NCBI GenBank assembly: GCA_037447655.1
Contig: JBBHKE010002858.1
Location: 1-64,000, forward strand
Direction: 5' to 3'
Length of the DNA stretch: 64,000 nucleotides
Origin: Zygnema cylindricum
Taxonomy: Eukaryota; Streptophyta; Zygnematophyceae; Zygnematales; Zygnemataceae
Under the pieces are notes generated by a model. It saw only the letters and a program-made list of their open reading frames with translations, ran no database searches and had not been told where the DNA came from. A program made the position numbers and the translations under genes. This document shows positions 59,541-64,000 of this stretch, piece by piece (position 1 is the first letter of the stretch; the number at the start of each line of letters is the position of its first letter).

Positions 59541-59792
59541 GTACACCGTGTCTCACAATTTGCAAGGTTATTAGCGTTACCGTACTCGTTTTTCTCGGCG
59601 TTCGAACTTTTTTTTCTCCGTGCACACTTTCCGGATCCGTACACACATTCTGGATCCGTACACACTTTTAGATTTTATAGATTGTTCATTGTTTGGGTGC
59701 TTTAACGCTTTCAAATGAAAATCTGACGCGTGTTCATTGTGAAAAGCTGTACGGCGAAATAACATCAACCGTAATAGCGTTACAAGGTGTAC
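59541..59792. repeat. MITE of the GTACACCG family (core type B), 93 bp upstream of the LYR-ApaG start
   Basis: It starts GTACACCGTGTCTCACAATT and ends CGTAATAGCGTTACAAGGTG then TAC, with core TCCGTGCACACTTTCCGGAT and a second CGGATCCGTACACA. GTACTGTACTGTATTATACT precedes it. Confidence 0.8.
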
Positions 59793-59884
59793 TTGTTCTG
59801 TACTATGTAGGTACAGCAATTTTCACCTCAGTTTTAATGTTTTTTTTGAATTAAGTTTTGCTGCGTCTGTCGTCATCCTTTGCC

Positions 59885-62800
59885 ATGAGTGAGGAGCGCC
59901 ACGTGGCTCTCCTGCTGTACCGCAGCCTCCACGTGGCTGCTAGACGTTTGTCGAAAGAAATCCTACGCAGCCGATCCGTCGACAACATTTTCTTGCCGGT
60001 CAGCAACTTTTCTTTTTACCTAAAGATGCTTGTAAGAGAATGTTTGAAAAAACTATGTTTTAAAGCAAATTTGGAAGGAAAAAACTTATGGATAATAGGA
60101 GACAAGAAAATGTAAAAAAAATTATAAATGATGGCAGATATAATTGGTGACAAATAGTGAATCATTTAGAAATGTGTGATTAATGATCGTAGGTTCTCAC
60201 AAAAATGTGATAAAAATGTTGTGTGTTTTGTAGTTTTTATGGAAATTTTAGGGTTTTTTGGTAAATGTAAGATGTATGTGAAAGATTTTTTTCTGATTAT
60301 GTGGATGCGCACCACTGTGACATAAACAGGATTTTTAGATTTTTAGATTTTTAGGGATTTTAACGTATTTTAGTGTTTCTAGATTTTTCTTAGGGTTAAG
60401 AAGTTTCTTTTATATTAGGGTAGTAGTCAATATAGAATTTTGACCATATCTTTGTCGCGAAATAAGAAATAAGGAATTAGACTATGTGTGATTATCAACA
60501 CAAGAAATTGACTCAAAAATGCGGAAAAAAAAAAAAAAAAAATTGAAAAAAAAATAATAAAAAATATGGGGTGTGTGAGCAAAAAAAAAATCGAATTAGG
60601 TCAATGAAAAACCTATAAAGGAATGATTTCATTTGGGTTAAAAATAGGAAAAGGCTAGCAAAGATAGTACATGCAGATACGACAAAAAACATGATGGATT
60701 GAAAACTTTTCTTTAGCTCTTTTAATTGTTTTCTTTTGTTATCAAGTTTCTTTCGATTTTTAGGATTCATTATTTCTTAATTTAACTCTGTGTTTCATAT
60801 TATCCAATGTTTCTTGGTTAATGAAATTTTCTAGGTTTTTGAGGTTTTTTTTTTAATGTTGTTGAACTATTCTATCGTTTCCTAATGGTCCATTATGGTT
60901 TTTCTAGGCTTTTTGAAAAAAACAATTGTTGCTTCTCGAGGTCTCTCCTCTCTCTCTTCCACTCCCTCCCCAAACCCCTCTCTCCCTTCTCCCCCTCTCC
61001 CTCTCTCCCCCTCTCCCCCTCTCCCCCTCTCCCCCTCTCCCCCTCTCCCCCTCTCCACCTCTCCGTCTCTCCCCCTCTCCCCCTCTCCCCCTCTCCCTCT
61101 CTCCCCCTCTCCCCCTCTCCCCCTCTCCCTCTCTCCCCCTCTTCCGTCTCCCCTCGTTGTCCTGAGTGCCTCCTCCACACGTGTGCAGAAGGAGGATGAT
61201 TGGCTGAAGCGCCACGTCCCCAAACTGCTGCCGGCCGCCAGGGAGGGACTGCCGGCCATCAAGGAGCTCATCAGAGAGGAGTTTAGAAAAAACAGGGATG
61301 TAAAGGTGGGAGATGTCTCTCTCTCTCTCTCTCCCTCCCTCCCTCCCTCCCTCCCTCCCTCCCTCCCCCTCTCTCTCTCTTTCTCCCCCTCTTCCCCTTT
61401 TCCTCTCTCCCTCTCTCTCTCCCTTCCCTCTCTCCCCCTTTCCCCTCTCCCTCTCCATGTCTCCCTCTCTCCCTCTTCCTGGCCCTTCCCCACCTTACCT
61501 CCCTCTTCCTCTCCCCCTTCCCGCCCCCCTTCGTCTCTCTCTCTTAATCCCTCTCCCTCTCTAGTTTTCCAGCTTTTTGTAACCTTTATTGCTTTTCTTT
61601 TTCCAATCTTCCCTCTCTCCTTCTCCTTCCTCCCACACCCTAAAAAAATATATCCTTTTGTTCCCCTTTCCTTTCCCTCTCAAATTAGGGTTTTACGAGA
61701 ATCCCTTTTATAATACCGACTGACCTAATTTCACTTCCTCTAAACCTTATTAAACATTATTTATTTTTCTCATATTTTTTTGGTCATCAATACAATACAA
61801 AAAAATAATTTAATGTATGTTTTAATCATAATAATACTATTTTGTTTTTCTCTCTTTCCCAAATTGAGGACACCGGCCCTCTTTCGTTTTTTCTTTTCCA
61901 GTTTGGGAGTTGTTATTCGCACCTCTTTATTATAACTATTTACACCAAATTATGTCTTGCCACGTGGCACATTTTTGAGACAACTTTTACTAAATAGTGT
62001 TATTAACACGAATTTGTGATTTTTCCTCTCTCTCCCTCTCCCCCTCTCCCCCTCTCCCTCCTCTTTCTCCTTCTCGCTGCACTCCTTCACCCTCCCCTCC
62101 TCTTGTCAGGATGCAGGCTTTGAATGCCTCTGTCTTCTCCCCTCCCCTTTCCTCCCATCCCTCTCCCTCTCCCTCCCTCACTTGTTCCTCTTTCTCGCTC
62201 TCCCTGCAGCGCCCCATCCTTGCATTTTCCTCTCTGCTTTTCCTCTCCCTCTCCCTCTCTTTCTCTATCTGCAGTCTCCCGTCCTTGCCTCGTCCTGTCT
62301 GCTCCCCCCCTCTCCCTCCCCCTTCCCCTCCCCTCCCCCTCCCCTTCCCCTTCCCTTACCCCCCCCCCCTCCCCCTCCCCCCTCCCCCTCCCCCTCCCCC
62401 TCCCTCACTTCCCCCCTCCCTCTCCCTCTCCTTCCCTGCAGTCCCCCCCCCCTCGACCTGGGCTTCTCTTGCCTCCGGGTGGTCTCCTCCTCCCTCTCTC
62501 TCTCCGAGCGTCACGCGGCCACTCCCTCCAGCGATGCCACTACTAGAGGGATACGGGTCCAGGTGCAGGTAGGGGGGGGAGGGAGGGGGAGGAGAGAGGG
62601 AGGGGGAGGGTGAGGGGGAGGGGGAGGGGAAAGGAGGGGAGGGGGAGGGAGAGGGAGAGGAAGAGGGGGAGGGGAAGGAGAGAGTCAATTGGCAACATGG
62701 GCCACTGACGGTCGATCTGGGTCCACACTAATTATGGTTTTCCTTTTTTTTTTTGAGCAGAGCCGTCTTAGTTTGGAGGAATCCATCATGGGCACCTATG

Positions 62801-63822
62801 TTTATTTTTATAAGGTGGGTTTTTTGTCTTATGTGAAAACACATTTTTTTTACACTTAAGAGTCGTTGGTGGGAAATGTACTCGTGGAAGGCTTTGTGGT
62901 TTTGGAATCTCCACATCAATTAAAGTGGATTATGGTTTTTCAAGAATACGGACACAAATGGGTTTACGGTCGTATTTTTTATGTGTTGTATTCTTTTTTT
63001 TAAAGTTTTTGTGAAACATTTGTCTGGTGGAAAGACCAAATCGAAGTAATACGGGATAGTTTTGATGGTTTTGCTTAAAACATATTTTATTAAATAATGT
63101 GTAGGCTGACTATAGGTTGTGTCTGTGATTATGGAGTGCACATGCAGTATTGAGGAAAGATTTTAGAGTGCAAATAAGCTTATTAGATAGATATAAGATA
63201 GTCCTCATAAACCTCTCATCTAATGATCTCCGTACACCTTTCATCTAATTTGTGGCCCAAAACAAACCACCTCAACGACCGTAATTTTGTTCTATCGATA
63301 CTAAAACCACTTTAACCCTATTAAGTCACTAATGCTAATAGTGATGAAGGGAAGGGGTAATAGCAGTAAGGTCTTGATGACCATTAGTCAACCTTTTGAG
63401 ACAAGTTTTCTGTTTCAACTGCGAATCAGTCCTTCGGTAGGATGGATAGCCGGTAGGATACACAAATAAGCATCCACATTGGAAAAGAATTGCTTATCTT
63501 ATCAGAAGTACCATTCATCTTCTCTAACATACAATGCACCGAGTTACTCTACAATATGTTATTTTACGTTGTAGTAACTTTCGATGTTTTTACCATAATT
63601 TGTATGTGTGAAAAGGTATGTACATCTGTTCATACATGTGGTTTCATAATATTCACATTATGATATGTGACTTCACATGACGTTACTTGCCTTTTTCGTC
63701 CTTTTCCATGGTAATGTGACATTGGTCGACAGGTAAAGATAAGGAATGAGAGTTGTGAGCAGCCGGTGCAGCTGGTCAGCCGACACTGGAGGATACTGGA
63801 CGCAGAGGGGAATATGGAAACG
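59885..63822 (+). CDS. LYR-like plus ApaG-domain protein (partial, continues past right edge)
   Basis: Recognised exons: 59885-59998 (MSEERHVALLLYRSLHVAAR ...), 61189-61305 (EDDWLKRHVPKLLP ... IKELIREEFRKNRDVK), 62442-62568 (LDLGFSCLRVVSSSLSLSER ... TTRGIRVQVQ), 62761-62814 (SRLSLEESIMGTYVYFYK) and 63733-63822 (VKIRNESCEQPVQLVSRHWR then ILDAEGNMET). The first two give an LYR motif and the later F-R-K-N typical of Complex1_LYR proteins, which bind mitochondrial acyl-carrier protein and Fe-S assembly factors. The last three give the ApaG (DUF525) beta fold: TRG-I-V, Y-Y-FYK, and R-I-NES--PVQL-SRHW-I-D--G. ApaG domains occur in bacterial ApaG, FBXO3 and POLDIP2. The join 61305 to 62442 is out of phase, so an exon is missing; a candidate (DAGFECL) follows the AG at 62109. 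The ApaG part is more certain than the LYR part. Confidence 0.72.
60960..61160. repeat. CCCCCTCTCC low-complexity tract
   Basis: About 190 bp of CCCCTCTC units, forming the pyrimidine tract before the acceptor at 61188 of the LYR-ApaG gene. Frames in it are artefacts of composition. Confidence 0.95.
61312..61480. repeat. (CT)n and (CCCT)n tract after a donor site
   Basis: CT and CCCT repeats start 7 bp after the donor at 61306 in the LYR-ApaG gene. Confidence 0.95.
62020..62690. repeat. C/T- and G/A-rich low complexity around an ApaG exon
   Basis: Pyrimidine-rich to 62441 with repeated CCCTGCAG/CTGCAG acceptor-like words (62204-62211, 62269-62275, 62435-62441), then purine-rich from 62569 after the donor. 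The exon 62442-62568 lies between. Confidence 0.85.
62815..63732 (+). other. Intron of the LYR-ApaG gene
   Basis: AT-rich intron with donor GTGGGT and acceptor GACAG. AATGCTAATAGTGATG near 63328-63345 resembles a MITE end but no partner is seen. Nothing else is recognised. Confidence 0.6.
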
Positions 63823-64000
63823 GTAAGGGGGAGAGGGGGAGAGGGAGGGGAAGAAGAAGGATCAGGAGGAAAAGGAAAGGGAGGGAGGGAGGGAAGGAAG
63901 GAAAAAGGAAAAAGGAAAAAGGCGGCAAGTCGTCGATAAGTCTTTCAGGTCGACCGGTTAAAAGATCTCAATCATCAAGAGCCGCTTCATTAATCAGAGA

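Larger units (their letters stand above)
58269..59884. promoter_or_regulatory. Divergent intergenic region between GT90 and LYR-ApaG genes
   Basis: The two genes start head-to-head over 1.6 kb. It holds the GGTAC microsatellite, a GA-rich tract (about 58540-58690) and a MITE (59541-59792). No clear TATA box is seen for either gene. Confidence 0.4.

Noticed and set aside
60882-61713. Very long repetitive ORFs on both strands
   Set aside because: They follow CCCCTCTC repeats; the real exon inside is only 61189-61305.

Overview
This window is nuclear DNA from a eukaryote, most likely of the green lineage (a streptophyte alga or simple land plant). The genes have many GT-AG introns, the Hop co-chaperone reads like a plant protein, and the gypsy element has a plant-type initiator-Met tRNA primer site. 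The DNA is repeat-rich and sparse in genes. No bacterial operon, CRISPR array or rRNA gene was seen. Species is not assigned.

Layout. (1) 81-2833, minus: N-terminal half of a very charged protein whose first exon recalls plant BIN4 (topoisomerase VI accessory factor); it runs off the left edge. (2) 3672-12587, plus: a complete 10-exon gene for the Hsp70-Hsp90 organizing protein Hop/STI1 (576 aa). These two genes start head-to-head over 838 bp that also hold a MITE. (3) 12588-17658: intergenic, with MITEs and a long direct repeat. (4) 17659-19728, plus: a short gene of unknown function. (5) 19729-42106: a repeat island. It holds a decayed copia element (23244-30442) with a second LTR nested inside, and a gypsy element (32546-39367) with a perfect target duplication. 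The gypsy sits inside an older repeat whose empty paralogue lies at 22456-23240. (6) 42107-47264, plus: a complete 4-exon DNAJC21/JJJ1-type J protein (782 aa). (7) 49107-58268, minus: a GT90/CAP10-family glycosyltransferase in at least ten exons. (8) 59885 to the right edge, plus: a gene joining a LYR-like N-terminal domain to an ApaG domain.

How the genes relate. Hop links Hsp70 to Hsp90, and the DNAJC21 homologue is an Hsp70 activator in ribosome maturation, so both are Hsp70 partners. The glycosyltransferase and the LYR-ApaG gene also start head-to-head. No operon-like coordination is expected.

Two unusual themes stand out. First, pieces of exons together with their splice sites are tandemly duplicated inside neighbouring introns, four times in the GT90 gene and probably in the Hop, 17.7-19.7 kb and ApaG genes too. 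Second, a MITE superfamily with termini like GTACACCGYGAATCGYTATTAGYGTT occurs at more than twelve places, in introns and just upstream of start codons, often beside GTACTGTACAGTAC-type palindromes. All exon models come from reading splice signals, frame and protein similarity by eye. Two joins in the GT90 gene and one in the ApaG gene are out of phase as read, so small exons are probably missing there.
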